Of a stretch of 32,358 nucleotides of DNA, positions 1 through 8,120 are shown one piece after another. The number at the start of each line of letters is the position of its first letter. Within the stretch, counting starts at the first letter, position 1. The stretch is from Candidatus Methanocorpusculum faecipullorum (lineage in GTDB: Archaea > Halobacteriota > Methanomicrobia > Methanomicrobiales > Methanocorpusculaceae). The stretch is taken from positions 1-32,358 of the forward strand of contig JAHLFR010000046.1 of assembly GCA_018883755.1 (NCBI GenBank), given 5' to 3'. The translations under genes and the position numbers were made by a program. Below the pieces are notes generated by a model. The model had not been told where the DNA came from. It was given only the letters and a program-made list of their open reading frames with translations, and did no database searches.

Positions 1-929
1 TCCCTGTACTCTGTATATGCAACAGCAAAACCCTCTGTGTCTTCAGCAAGCTTTTTCGTGTTCTCTTCAAGCATCTCAATTTTGTTTCGTGATACTGAAA
101 GTTCCTCTTTGATGAGGGAAACAGATGACTCTTTGGATCGGATCTGCTGTGTAAACGGTCCGTCTTCTGCAAGTTTTTCCAGCAGGGCTGACCGCGTTGC
201 AAGAATTCTGGCAACTTGAGAAATACTTCCATACCGTTTTGAACCGTGTCCTACGAAAAATACCTTCGGACGGGATGCAAGTTTTCTGATTTTACCATCT
301 CCTGCCGGGAACACTCCTTCCGCATCTCCAACATACCCGAGGGCCGTTGATTCGATCACGGCACACCCGCAACCGCGAAAGTCGTATCCATCCTGCACGG
401 GAATTCCTACTGCAAGATGATTTTCTGCTGAAAAGTGCAGTACCGCAACTGCATATCCTTCATGTGCCAGGAGTCCTGCTAGCAGTAGTGATTTATCGCT
501 GCATATGCCTTTTTTGTCCACTACTGTTTCCACAGGAAACCGCGGTGCGCGATTAATGGAGGCAACCTTCTCTGTATCATACGGGATGGACTGTACAAAT
601 GCTGCAATTAGCTCAAGGTATGAATCATCATCATAGTTCTGCGATGAACGGATCTTCCGTAGTTTTGCAAGTATCGTTTGGTAAAACGGCACAAGTGCCG
701 GATCAGTGGTGAATGCTGTATAGTATCCTGCAAGCCACGCATCCCCTGTTCTTGCAGGGACACGTGCTGTTTTTCCGGATGTGCGCGCTCCATCATAGAG
801 TGCTCTGGATACTGCAATCGTAAAAGTATGGTGCAGGTGGCGAAACGGAAATGTGAGCCTGACACAAACATTGCCTTCTGTACTGCTGGGGCCGATTACC
901 GGGTACTGTACATTTTTCGCACGCCGCAT
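1..929 (-). CDS. Transglutaminase-like domain protein (3' end outside window)
   Basis: The reverse strand is open from the ATG at 929 to the window edge, giving at least 309 codons with no stop. A transglutaminase-like fold is suggested by KKGICSDKSLLLAGLL (Cys143), ENHLAVG (His171) and VIESTALGY (Glu193), which resemble the Cys-His-acid triad of papain-like transglutaminase domains. Residues from about 245 onward are charged and helical (for example SVSLIKEELSVSRNKIEMLEENTKKLAED), so a coiled coil follows the catalytic region. No signal peptide is obvious at the N-terminus. The gene lies 23 bases after the glutamine synthetase stop on the same strand, but a T7 run (937-943) separates them, so a separate transcript is possible. 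The substrate is unknown; such domains in archaea can be proteases or cross-linkers. The call rests on motif spacing only. Confidence 0.75.
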   Translation of the reverse strand, partial: MRRAKNVQYPVIGPSSTEGNVCVRLTFPFRHLHHTFTIAVSRALYDGARTSGKTARVPARTGDAWLAGYYTAFTTDPALVPFYQTILAKLRKIRSSQNYDDDSYLELIAAFVQSIPYDTEKVASINRAPRFPVETVVDKKGICSDKSLLLAGLLAHEGYAVAVLHFSAENHLAVGIPVQDGYDFRGCGCAVIESTALGYVGDAEGVFPAGDGKIRKLASRPKVFFVGHGSKRYGSISQVARILATRSALLEKLAEDGPFTQQIRSKESSVSLIKEELSVSRNKIEMLEENTKKLAEDTEGFAVAYTEYR

Positions 930-952
930 ATTTTTCAAAAAAAGAGATGGGA

Positions 953-2434
953 TTATGCCACGTGGAGGTAGCGTGCTACAAGCTCGGCGAATGCGTCTGT
1001 ATTACCGAGCAGACTGTCGGATAATCCCTTGTCACCGAATGCTTTCAGCTTCTTTGCCTGTGCATCAATCACTCCTGCTGGGAAGATGCCGTCCGCTTCA
1101 AAGAGTGCGCGTTTTGCAAGAAGTACATCTGCAGATTCGTCACAGCAGGTCGGCAGCTGGCGGAGCGTCTTCAAGAAGGCTGCATACTCGGCATTGAAGA
1201 TGTTACCGCTTGCATACAGTTTCTGTGCCTGCTCAAGTGCGTCCGGCATTGCAAGACCATGCATTGCACCGACAATCAGGCAGGCAACGGTCTCGTAGAT
1301 GTCAGCCGATCCGTCAGCCACGCGGTACTCGAACGTCTGTTTGGATGCTTTGTTCACCTTGCGGCGGATACCAAAGTTTGCCTCCGCTGCCATGTCTGTA
1401 GAACCAGTCCATCCCAGCGGGACACGGACAACAACCGACCGGTTCCTATCTCCCCAGCAGATGTAAGTCGGTGCTTCCTGGTGCGGAACCAGCCGCAGGT
1501 AAGAGGTCGGAATCGGGTTGCCGAATGCGGTAACCGCATCGCCGACGTCCAGAATACCTGCAATCATTCTCTTTGCTATGTCGGAAAGCTGGCCGTCTTT
1601 TACCATCATGTTCTTGCCGTTCTTTTCTGCAAGCATGTGGAAGTGCAGACCTGATCCTGCCTTGCCGACGGTGATCTTCGGTGCATAGGAAACCTCGACG
1701 CCGTACTTGTAACCAAGCATCCGCAGTACCCATTTTGCGATCACAATCTGCTCAACGGCAAGAATTGGATCGGTCGGCAGGAACTCAATCTCGTGCTGCT
1801 CGTAGTAGTAGCCGTCCTTGGTGAAGCAGCCTACCTCAGAGTGACCGTACTTGATCTGTCCCCCAGCGCGTGCAACCATCAGCATAGCTTCGGTACGCAT
1901 CTCCTCAAATTTGCAGAACGGACCGGATGCATGATAGCCTTTCTGATCAAGGCCAGGATACAGATCCTCCTCGGGACAGATTACATAATACTCAAGTTCA
2001 CCCAGACATTTGAAGTCCATACCGGTGTTTTTCTTAAACGCATCGCGCGCACAGCGCAGGATGTACTCTGGAGAGGATGCAAGAGGCTTACCTTCATTGT
2101 CATAGTAGGAACAGAGAATGTCAAGCGTCGGCACCTCTGCAAACGGGTCTACAAATGCTGTGCCGTAGCGCGGTACAACATACAGATCGGAACTGCCTGC
2201 CTCGATGAACGGGAAGATGTTACTGCCGTCAACACGCTCGCCGTCCGAGAGGATAGTGTCTAAGTATTCTTTGGAAGAAATTACAAAATTCAGTGTCTTG
2301 AGTTTTCCATCGCCTGCAACGTAGCGGAAGTTCACCATCTCGATTCCGTTTTCCTCGCAGAACCGGATGATATCGTCCTTCGTAAAATCAGCAGGGTTTT
2401 TCTTCAGGAACTGTACCAGCTCGTTAGGATTCAT
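953..2434 (-). CDS. glnA: Glutamine synthetase homologue (GlnA-like)
   Basis: Glutamine synthetase family, which makes glutamine from glutamate, ammonia and ATP in the cytoplasm. Visible signatures are the N-terminal beta-grasp region (RFCEENGIEMVNFRY), DGSNIFPF, the metal-binding ELEYYV and EQHEIEF segments, GSGLHFHM with the conserved His, and NRSVVVRVP with the substrate and ATP Arg region. The open frame continues upstream to 2482. I prefer the ATG at 2434 because AGAAGTG lies a few bases before it and the family fold starts soon after; 2455 and 2482 are alternatives. The C-terminal quarter is unusual: the segment corresponding to the common KNLYDLP motif is not recognisable, so a GlnA-like enzyme using another amine cannot be excluded. 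It has its own TATA element at 2512-2521 and is downstream of moaA. Confidence 0.85.
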   Translation of the reverse strand: MNPNELVQFLKKNPADFTKDDIIRFCEENGIEMVNFRYVAGDGKLKTLNFVISSKEYLDTILSDGERVDGSNIFPFIEAGSSDLYVVPRYGTAFVDPFAEVPTLDILCSYYDNEGKPLASSPEYILRCARDAFKKNTGMDFKCLGELEYYVICPEEDLYPGLDQKGYHASGPFCKFEEMRTEAMLMVARAGGQIKYGHSEVGCFTKDGYYYEQHEIEFLPTDPILAVEQIVIAKWVLRMLGYKYGVEVSYAPKITVGKAGSGLHFHMLAEKNGKNMMVKDGQLSDIAKRMIAGILDVGDAVTAFGNPIPTSYLRLVPHQEAPTYICWGDRNRSVVVRVPLGWTGSTDMAAEANFGIRRKVNKASKQTFEYRVADGSADIYETVACLIVGAMHGLAMPDALEQAQKLYASGNIFNAEYAAFLKTLRQLPTCCDESADVLLAKRALFEADGIFPAGVIDAQAKKLKAFGDKGLSDSLLGNTDAFAELVARYLHVA

Positions 2435-2511
2435 CAGCACTTCTGAATCATTCATTGCCGTAACTATTCGAAGGGACGGCATAAATACCCAACCATGCGA
2501 TTGTGTGACAT

Positions 2512-2521
2512 GATATATATC
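2512..2521 (-). promoter_or_regulatory. TATA element of the glutamine synthetase gene
   Basis: The palindromic GATATATATC lies about 80 bases before the preferred ATG. A start site about 25 bases downstream would fall near 2490. Position and sequence support it; the transcript start is inferred. Confidence 0.6.
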
Positions 2522-2526
2522 AAAGG

Positions 2527-2533
2527 AAAAAAA
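2527..2533 (-). terminator. T-run terminator after moaA
   Basis: Seven T in a row on the minus strand, about 18 bases after the moaA stop and just before the next TATA element. This is the usual archaeal intrinsic terminator form. Confidence 0.5.
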
Positions 2534-2550
2534 GGTACTTGGCAGAAGTT

Positions 2551-3528
2551 TCAGACTTTGGGTGCAGGAGTGAAGTAAGGAGCACGGTTCTGTACTGCCT
2601 TGGCAATTGCCGCCTTTAAGTCCTCTCCGTGCAGTCCCCGGATATCCACTTCATTTCCGGTACGGAGAAGGCATGGCTTGAGTTTACCGTCCGAGGTTAC
2701 CCGGAGGCGGTTGCAGTTTGCACAGAACTCAAGATTGTGCATTGGCCGTACGACTTCCACCTCGGCGTTGTCCAGACAGTATTTTCTGCGGTGATGCATC
2801 CTGCGGGTGGTGACTTTGGTTGAACGTGAGGCAATGTCCTTTTCCAAATCTCCAACAAGATCTGCATTTCCGCGGATAAGATCGTCGACGTGATCGATGT
2901 TGTCCGCCCAGCCGTTGATGTCCATGAGTTCGATTATCTGGAGGATGAGATCCTTTCTTCCACGGACGTAAGCGAAGAAATCCTCAATTTCATCATCGTT
3001 GATTCCCTTGAGTATTACCATATTGAGTTTGACCGGAGTCAGGCCTGCAGCGATTGCCGCATCAATTCCTGCAAGAACATCCGGCAGGAGATCACGGCCG
3101 GTGATCTTCAGGTACCGGTCCCGGTGCAGTGTGTCAAGGCTGATGTTGACACGGGAAAGCCCTGCCTCTTTGAGATCTGCTGCCATCTTTGCAAGCAGTG
3201 TTCCGTTGGTGGTCATTGAGGATTCGATATGCGGGGGAATGGAACGAATAATATCAAGGAGATCGGATCGAAGTGTAGGTTCCCCGCCGGTGAGTTTTAT
3301 GGTGGTCACGCCGAGCTCTGCAAAGACACCGATCAGTTCGGCGATCTCCTCTTTCGTCATCTGGATGTGGGTATTGTTTCGTGAGCAGCCGTTGATCTCT
3401 TCGCCTTCGTGGTGGCAGTAGATGCACCGGAGGTTACAGGCGTTGGTCAGGGCAATCCTCACATTAGTGATGGTTCTGCCGTATGGGTCGGTAAGAATCT
3501 CATTCACTGGTTTTTTTCCGGTCGTCAT
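2551..3528 (-). CDS. moaA: GTP 3',8-cyclase MoaA
   Basis: Radical SAM enzyme that starts molybdopterin synthesis by converting GTP to the cyclic pterin precursor. This fits a methanogen, whose formylmethanofuran dehydrogenase needs molybdopterin or tungstopterin. The N-terminal cluster motif is CNLRCIYC (CxxxCxxC), followed by KLTGGEPTLR, which binds SAM. The second, C-terminal cluster site is shown by CANCNRLRVTSDGKLKPCLL. The frame extends upstream to 3558, but the ATG at 3528 is chosen because GGAGACGC lies directly before it. That start overlaps the end of rlmE by 29 bases, so the two genes are co-transcribed and probably coupled. The protein ends in TPAPKV; the C-terminal Gly-Gly of bacterial MoaA is absent. 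Confidence 0.93.
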   Translation of the reverse strand: MTTGKKPVNEILTDPYGRTITNVRIALTNACNLRCIYCHHEGEEINGCSRNNTHIQMTKEEIAELIGVFAELGVTTIKLTGGEPTLRSDLLDIIRSIPPHIESSMTTNGTLLAKMAADLKEAGLSRVNISLDTLHRDRYLKITGRDLLPDVLAGIDAAIAAGLTPVKLNMVILKGINDDEIEDFFAYVRGRKDLILQIIELMDINGWADNIDHVDDLIRGNADLVGDLEKDIASRSTKVTTRRMHHRRKYCLDNAEVEVVRPMHNLEFCANCNRLRVTSDGKLKPCLLRTGNEVDIRGLHGEDLKAAIAKAVQNRAPYFTPAPKV

Positions 3529-4114
3529 CAGCGTCTCCGATAAAGTTCTTAGCCACAATATAACACTCGGTACTTCCCCGGCGGGTGGCAGTGGATCGGA
3601 TCACCCTGACGGAGTAGAAACGTTCTTTGACAAGTTCAAGGAGTTCGTTGAAATCAGTTCCCTGGAAGGATTTCATAACAAAGTTGCCGCCCTGTTTCAG
3701 GAGCTTCTCAGCAAACCGCAGTGCTTCCTCATTTAGTGCCATCACCCGTGCCTGATCATACGCCTTTGCCCCGGAGAGGTGTGGTGCGGCATCACAGACA
3801 ACAACGTTGACGAGCGGCATGAGTTCCCGGACTTTTTCCTGAATTTCCGGAGTTGTGAAGTCGCCTGTCAGGGTTATGACACCTTCCATGGGAACTATTG
3901 GGTTGAGATCTACGCCGAGCAGCTGGCCGTCGGTCATGGTTTTGAGTACCTGCAGCCAACTTCCTGGAGCAGCACCGAGATCAACCACGTTGTCGGTTTT
4001 ACGGATTATATTGAACCGCTGGTTGATATCGATGAGTTTGTAGGCGGAACGGGCACGGTATCCGTCACGCACGGATTTTCGATAGATATTGTCTTTTGTC
4101 CACTGCGATCCCAT
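3500..4114 (-). CDS. rlmE: 23S rRNA 2'-O-methyltransferase RlmE (FtsJ/RrmJ family)
   Basis: SAM-dependent RNA 2'-O-methyltransferase, expected to modify the ribosomal A-loop uridine; a tRNA target of the related Trm7 group is an alternative. At 204 residues it has the usual length. VVDLGAAPGSWLQV is the SAM-binding loop. The K-D-K-E catalytic set is visible as ARSAYKL (Lys), VVCDAAPHLSG (Asp), NFVMKSFQG (Lys) and STECYIVAKNF (Glu). A GGAG sequence about 10 bases before the ATG supports the start at 4114. It is the first gene of a two-gene unit with moaA, with a TATA-like element at 4157-4165. Confidence 0.93.
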   Translation of the reverse strand: MGSQWTKDNIYRKSVRDGYRARSAYKLIDINQRFNIIRKTDNVVDLGAAPGSWLQVLKTMTDGQLLGVDLNPIVPMEGVITLTGDFTTPEIQEKVRELMPLVNVVVCDAAPHLSGAKAYDQARVMALNEEALRFAEKLLKQGGNFVMKSFQGTDFNELLELVKERFYSVRVIRSTATRRGSTECYIVAKNFIGDADDDRKKTSE

Positions 4115-4428
4115 TGCGGCTGTCTCCGTTTTAGTATTATTATAGCGCGGTGTGGTGATATAATGTAGCCGGTTCTTGCAACCTCTGTGATTTTCGGGAA
4201 AAGGTTCTGTGGATTTTACTTATGCAATACTCATTTTTCTAAAAACAGTCATTCAGTGGGTATTATTGTTAGGAGGAGTCTGTTCTATTTTGCATGCGAT
4301 ATTTTCTTCCGCGTTGGCTGTTGTGTTCCTGCACATTAAGATCCTCCTTCTTCTTTTGTTCCATTTTCACGGACCAGATGGTTATGCCGCCAAAGAATTA
4401 TACCCAAATACGGACAACATTTTCTACC
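4115..4428. other. Intergenic region between divergent rlmE and purC
   Basis: The left part holds the rlmE promoter. The rest is T-rich on the plus strand and forms the purC leader. A possible long-range pairing joins AGGAGGA (4271-4277) and TCCTCCT (4342-4348), and a short dyad GGTT/AACC lies at 4171-4183. TATA-like candidates for purC are the TTTTACTTATG region near 4215 and AATTATAC near 4397; I cannot choose between them. No convincing gene is present. Confidence 0.45.
4157..4165 (-). promoter_or_regulatory. TATA element of rlmE-moaA
   Basis: CATTATATC on the minus strand lies about 45 bases before the rlmE ATG. The expected start site is near 4136, giving a leader of about 20 bases that contains the GGAG ribosome site. 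Confidence 0.5.
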
Positions 4429-5109
4429 ATGAAACTGGTATACACCGGCAAAACAAAGAACGTTTTCGCACTTGATGACGGAAACTATCTGCTGAAGTTT
4501 AAGGACGACTGCACCGGTGCTGACGGAGTCTTCGACCCGGGCATGAACACAGTTGGCCTCACCATTGACGGCGCGGGCCGTGCCGGTCTCCGGTTGACAA
4601 AACACTTCTTTGAGATCCTCAACAAGAAGGGCATTCCGACTCACTACATCGACTGCAACATTGATGAAGTTACAATGACCGTCAAACCGGCCAAGACCTT
4701 TGGGAAAGGTCTTGAGGTTATCTGCCGGTTCCGTGCTGTTGGCAGTTTCTACCGCCGTTACGGCGACTTTATCGAAGAGGCAGCTGCCCTCCCCGCATTT
4801 GTTGAGACGACCTTAAAGGATGACGCACGCGAGGACCCGCCGATTACCAAAGACGCACTTGACATCCTTGGCATTGTTTCTGCAAAAGACTATGAAACCT
4901 TAAAAGAGCTTACCCAGAAAATTGCCACTATCATCAAAGAGGAACTTGCCAAGAAGAACATCGAACTTTACGACATTAAATTCGAGTTCGGAAAAATCGG
5001 CGATCAGATTGTTCTCATCGATGAAATCTCCGGCGGAAACATGCGTGCGTACCGTAACGGTGAGTACATTCTCCCGCTTGACCTTGAAAAACTGGTCCTG
5101 GAAGAGTAA
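4429..5109 (+). CDS. purC: SAICAR synthetase PurC
   Basis: Phosphoribosylaminoimidazole-succinocarboxamide synthase, which joins aspartate to CAIR in purine synthesis using ATP. The protein of 226 residues begins MKLVYTGKTKNVF, which matches the family start (a short strand followed by the G-K-T-K nucleotide loop). An upstream in-frame ATG at 4294 would add 45 T-rich-encoded residues unlike the family, so 4429 is chosen. Further family features are DCTGADG, GIPTHYI, VICRFRAVGSFYRRYG, DDAREDPPITKD and the C-terminal DEISGGNMRAYRNG. No other purine gene is adjacent. A T-rich stretch at 5130-5141 follows the stop. Confidence 0.95.
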   Translation: MKLVYTGKTKNVFALDDGNYLLKFKDDCTGADGVFDPGMNTVGLTIDGAGRAGLRLTKHFFEILNKKGIPTHYIDCNIDEVTMTVKPAKTFGKGLEVICRFRAVGSFYRRYGDFIEEAAALPAFVETTLKDDAREDPPITKDALDILGIVSAKDYETLKELTQKIATIIKEELAKKNIELYDIKFEFGKIGDQIVLIDEISGGNMRAYRNGEYILPLDLEKLVLEE

Positions 5110-5129
5110 CACTCTTCCCTTTAAACACA

Positions 5130-5141
5130 TTTTTATTTTTT
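5130..5141 (+). terminator. T-rich terminator after purC
   Basis: TTTTTATTTTTT follows the purC stop by about 20 bases and overlaps the stop region of the convergent gene. Confidence 0.45.
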
Positions 5142-5781
5142 AGATCTCTGCTCCAAGCAGAATCACCACATCATCTTCATCCTGCAAAACTCCGTCCAGG
5201 TACACTGCGCGCAGATTTTTCAGATATGCTGGGCGTGTGGAAAACCATTCGGTGATCATCATTGAGATGTACTTTGCTCCCTGTCCCGATCCAGCAAGAA
5301 CATACGGGCGATCATTGTTTTCCTCTGATATATAGTAGTGGAACGCCGCTTTTGCATCCGCATATGCAAGTGCTTCTGCTGTTTTTTCTGAAATATCTGT
5401 GGAGGATTGTTTGGCATATTCAGTCACCTGACGGTAGTAGGGAATGTAAGCATTCATCTCGTCGGGGTATTCGTTCACAGCACCCAGTATTGAGTCATGC
5501 ACATTCTGCCGAACCTCAAAAACGGTGACATCCACGTTAATTGCATGAGGTTTGATTTCAGAAATATCCACATCCCCGTGCAGATAGAACACATCCATTT
5601 CCGCATTGGGATTCGTGCCTTCCGCGTACCAGTTGTACGGATCCGCATAGTTGATCGCAAGTGTCTCAGGTGTGTCCCCCGAGATGTAAATTGCAGCAAC
5701 ACCAATCACCGCAAGAAGAATCATACCGATTCCCAGCCAGAGAAATGGTTTCCAGTCCATTTTGGTTTTATCGTCTGTCAT
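5140..5781 (-). CDS. Membrane-anchored DUF3089-like alpha/beta hydrolase
   Basis: A 213-residue protein with a charged N-terminus (MTDDKTKMDWKP) and one hydrophobic segment at about residues 13-33, so a membrane anchor with the rest outside is likely. The body resembles DUF3089 alpha/beta hydrolase-like proteins: DVFYLHGDVD near the start of the domain, AKAAFHYYI before the nucleophile strand, then RPYVLAGSGQGAKY, where the Ser in GSGQG is the probable nucleophile (most relatives have GHSQG). The protein stops soon after LLGAEI and may lack the terminal parts of longer relatives, so activity is uncertain. Its ATG overlaps the nreA stop as ATGA, so it is the last gene of the cbiZ-nreA operon. 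Confidence 0.7.
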   Translation of the reverse strand: MTDDKTKMDWKPFLWLGIGMILLAVIGVAAIYISGDTPETLAINYADPYNWYAEGTNPNAEMDVFYLHGDVDISEIKPHAINVDVTVFEVRQNVHDSILGAVNEYPDEMNAYIPYYRQVTEYAKQSSTDISEKTAEALAYADAKAAFHYYISEENNDRPYVLAGSGQGAKYISMMITEWFSTRPAYLKNLRAVYLDGVLQDEDDVVILLGAEI

Positions 5782-6947
5782 GAAAAGAAGTCTGCAAGTG
5801 TTTTCTGTTGTTTAATGTCTTTCAGCATTTTTGCATACGGAATCCAGAAGTTCGTTCGAAGACCGGCAACCGCAGCTGTGGTAGCCTCTCCCAGAGTCCC
5901 CACCCGTATGGGTGCTGTTCTCAGGGATACGTGTGATGCTTCGCGAATAACCCAGGTACCCAACGGCGCCCAGTAATCACCGGATATGTCACGAACGCAG
6001 AGTACTTTTGCACACCTGCCGATGGATTTCAGGTACTCAAGCACTGCAAGCCGTGCCGAGTAGTATACCCCGCCAATAGGAGAGTACTTGCTTTTTGAAA
6101 GACCGGTCTCTCCATCCTCAATCACAGTCTCTTCGTCACCCGACCACAGAGAATGTTTCTGCCAGCGTTCGATCATCTCAAACCGCCACTCCTCGGATGG
6201 TATCAAAAGGAAACAGAGTGTGTTTCCGTAAAGTGTTGCACAGAACACCTGATATTCAGGAAGTGCTGGCATCCGGATCACGTCCTTTTTCATCCCGGAG
6301 GAGATCATGTCATCCGTTGCAGTAATTGCCCACCGTGTGGGGACAACCTTTCTTTGTACTCCGAGAAGGCCAGCGGTGAGAAGATTTGTGATCTTGTACA
6401 CATCTGTCCCATTTTCGAACAGGATGCGTGCTGCTTCTGTTGCTCTGAGATCCGTGTCTGAAGTACAACGATCAACAACGCGGGATACTCTGGCGTTGTC
6501 AATCACATCCAGCTTTTTCATTGTGCCAGACATTCCTACAGGTGCAACCGTCCCGTCGAAGTTGAGATCAAACTGTACCGGTTTGGTAAATGCAACCTCG
6601 ATGTCAAGCGGTTTTTCGGACAATGCTATCTCCTGCACTTTTCCAACGTCCGGAACCTTGACGTCGAGCTCTTTACTTCCGCGAATTGTTCGGGAACGGA
6701 TACTCACAATGTCATCGATGGATAATCCGTCCCGTACCCACTGGAGAGGGTTGTCTGAGTCGTTGATCATCAATGGACCTCCGACCACTCGCGGATATCC
6801 ATAACTGCCGACGAAAACGGACGGGGACGCTCCCATGTACTCATTGACCGGCTTTACATCTTTGAGGGCATGAAACCGGCGGGTGATGGGACAGGTCGGC
6901 AAACCGCAGAGACCTTTTCCTTTGCAGACGGCACACTGGGACGGCAT
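5778..6947 (-). CDS. nreA: Archaeal DNA repair protein NreA
   Basis: Nre family protein, an archaeal repair factor that works with the sliding clamp. The N-terminus carries a four-Cys motif (Cys5, Cys8, Cys14, Cys19 in CAVCKGKGLCGLPTCPI), a likely zinc site. Conserved stretches include SPSVFVGSYGYPRVVGGP and DNPLQWV. The last residues are QKTLADFF (381-388), a textbook PCNA-interacting peptide (QxxLxxFF), one residue before the end. At 389 residues it has the usual family length. It starts 4 bases after the cbiZ stop and overlaps the DUF3089 gene by 4 bases, so all three are co-transcribed. The biochemical activity of Nre proteins is not settled; a role in DNA damage tolerance is known for the haloarchaeal homologue. 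Confidence 0.92.
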   Translation of the reverse strand: MPSQCAVCKGKGLCGLPTCPITRRFHALKDVKPVNEYMGASPSVFVGSYGYPRVVGGPLMINDSDNPLQWVRDGLSIDDIVSIRSRTIRGSKELDVKVPDVGKVQEIALSEKPLDIEVAFTKPVQFDLNFDGTVAPVGMSGTMKKLDVIDNARVSRVVDRCTSDTDLRATEAARILFENGTDVYKITNLLTAGLLGVQRKVVPTRWAITATDDMISSGMKKDVIRMPALPEYQVFCATLYGNTLCFLLIPSEEWRFEMIERWQKHSLWSGDEETVIEDGETGLSKSKYSPIGGVYYSARLAVLEYLKSIGRCAKVLCVRDISGDYWAPLGTWVIREASHVSLRTAPIRVGTLGEATTAAVAGLRTNFWIPYAKMLKDIKQQKTLADFFS

Positions 6948-6951
6948 AGTA

Positions 6952-7839
6952 TTAGTTCTGTTGGGCTTTCAGTTCATCAAGAGTTGCTTCTGGATGTTTC
7001 TTCAGATATGCGGCAACTTCGGGCTTGTGGAGAAGAAGACAGTTGGTACACGCCCAGACTTTTCCTCCAGATGAGCTGTCCACATACTCTCCAAGGTCGC
7101 TGTCACAACAGGGGTAGAATGGACAGTAGCAAAAATCACAGGCCTGACCCTTGAAGTGACAGGGATAATACGGACAACCCTTTTTCTGCCATTCCACCCA
7201 GTGCTCTCCTCCATAGCGGGAGAAGATGAAGTAGGAGGGTCCGCTGCGCAGCACACGTCCTTCATGACGATCAAGGGAGGCAGCAACTCCTTTCCGAACC
7301 GCAGTATACACGCGGCGGCCCGCATCGGTCAAGGTTCCTGCATATACATGCTTTGGCTTTGGTTCACTTTCCAACACTGCGGCAACCACAACTGCATCGG
7401 AGGTTGTCCCGGTGAAATCACGTTCGAGATCTCTGAGTGCATGGGCTTTTGCTTCGGTTGCGGTCATGATCGTCTCTAGAATGGCAGCATCGGACATACT
7501 CTCATCAGAGGTAACAATGATGTTGATTGTATGGGGTTTTGCAGGGTCTGGGTTTGGATTAGAGACACCGGCAGTAACAAAGACGGTGATGTAGTCGTAC
7601 TGGAGAATACAGAGATTCTGCATCTGTACTGCGGTCAGCAGGCCAAATGCATCGGTTCCATATCCCTTCTGGTCAAGGATCTCGTTGATCACGTTTTCCG
7701 GTTTGTTGTGACTAAAGTCTTTTGGAACGGTGTGGTTGAGAATAGTGGTGATGTTTTTGAGTCCTCCGTCTATGCCGGTACTTGCTGCCCGGAACGTTCC
7801 CCGGATGTAGACGGTGTCTTTGTCATAATGATATCGCAC
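6952..7839 (-). CDS. cbiZ: Adenosylcobinamide amidohydrolase CbiZ with cysteine-rich C-terminal domain
   Basis: CbiZ removes the aminopropanol side chain from adenosylcobinamide so that archaea can salvage it as adenosylcobyric acid; methanogens need corrinoids for methyl transfer. Residues 1 to about 190 match the family: RGTFRAASTGIDGG, VTAGVSNPNPDPAKP, TINIIVTSDESMSDAA and MTATEAKAHAL. Residues 222-267 hold nine Cys (222, 227, 234, 237, 239, 244, 245, 264, 267), like the small cysteine-rich domain attached to some archaeal CbiZ proteins; metal binding is likely. The start is GTG at 7839, chosen because a strong GGAGGA (7845-7850) precedes it. It heads the operon with nreA and the DUF3089 gene. 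Confidence 0.88.
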   Translation of the reverse strand: MRYHYDKDTVYIRGTFRAASTGIDGGLKNITTILNHTVPKDFSHNKPENVINEILDQKGYGTDAFGLLTAVQMQNLCILQYDYITVFVTAGVSNPNPDPAKPHTINIIVTSDESMSDAAILETIMTATEAKAHALRDLERDFTGTTSDAVVVAAVLESEPKPKHVYAGTLTDAGRRVYTAVRKGVAASLDRHEGRVLRSGPSYFIFSRYGGEHWVEWQKKGCPYYPCHFKGQACDFCYCPFYPCCDSDLGEYVDSSSGGKVWACTNCLLLHKPEVAAYLKKHPEATLDELKAQQN

Positions 7840-8120
7840 GTGTCTCCTCCCCGTAATCAGTATTACATATGTTCCTTGGAATTGTTATTTTTACTCTGAT
7901 ATTACGCTGCGGTGTATCTCGTGGGTGCAATATAGTTGGAATCCCTGTGAAACACACATTTTACCCATCCGCCTCCGGTAAAGGGGGTGTCTCTCCTTTT
8001 TTCACAATCCCTGCATTTTTCATCCATGGGTCACGGTCTAGTCTGCAAAAAATGTGTAATTGATTTGAGGGAGATTTATCCTGGATAACGTAAATAGCAT
8101 CAGAACCAAAATAGATACTC
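7840..8120. other. Divergent promoter region between cbiZ and hisD
   Basis: The left edge holds the cbiZ ribosome site (7845-7850) and a possible minus-strand TATA element ACATATGTAATA (about 7860-7870), although that spacing to the ribosome site is tight. The right edge holds GATTTATCC (8072-8080), a possible TATA element for hisD. No gene is convincing in the middle; the short frames there lack ribosome sites and family features. Confidence 0.4.

Noticed and set aside
4209-4475. Hydrophobic 88-codon frame before purC
   Set aside because: T-rich DNA gives hydrophobic peptides by chance; it runs into purC in another frame and has no ribosome site.
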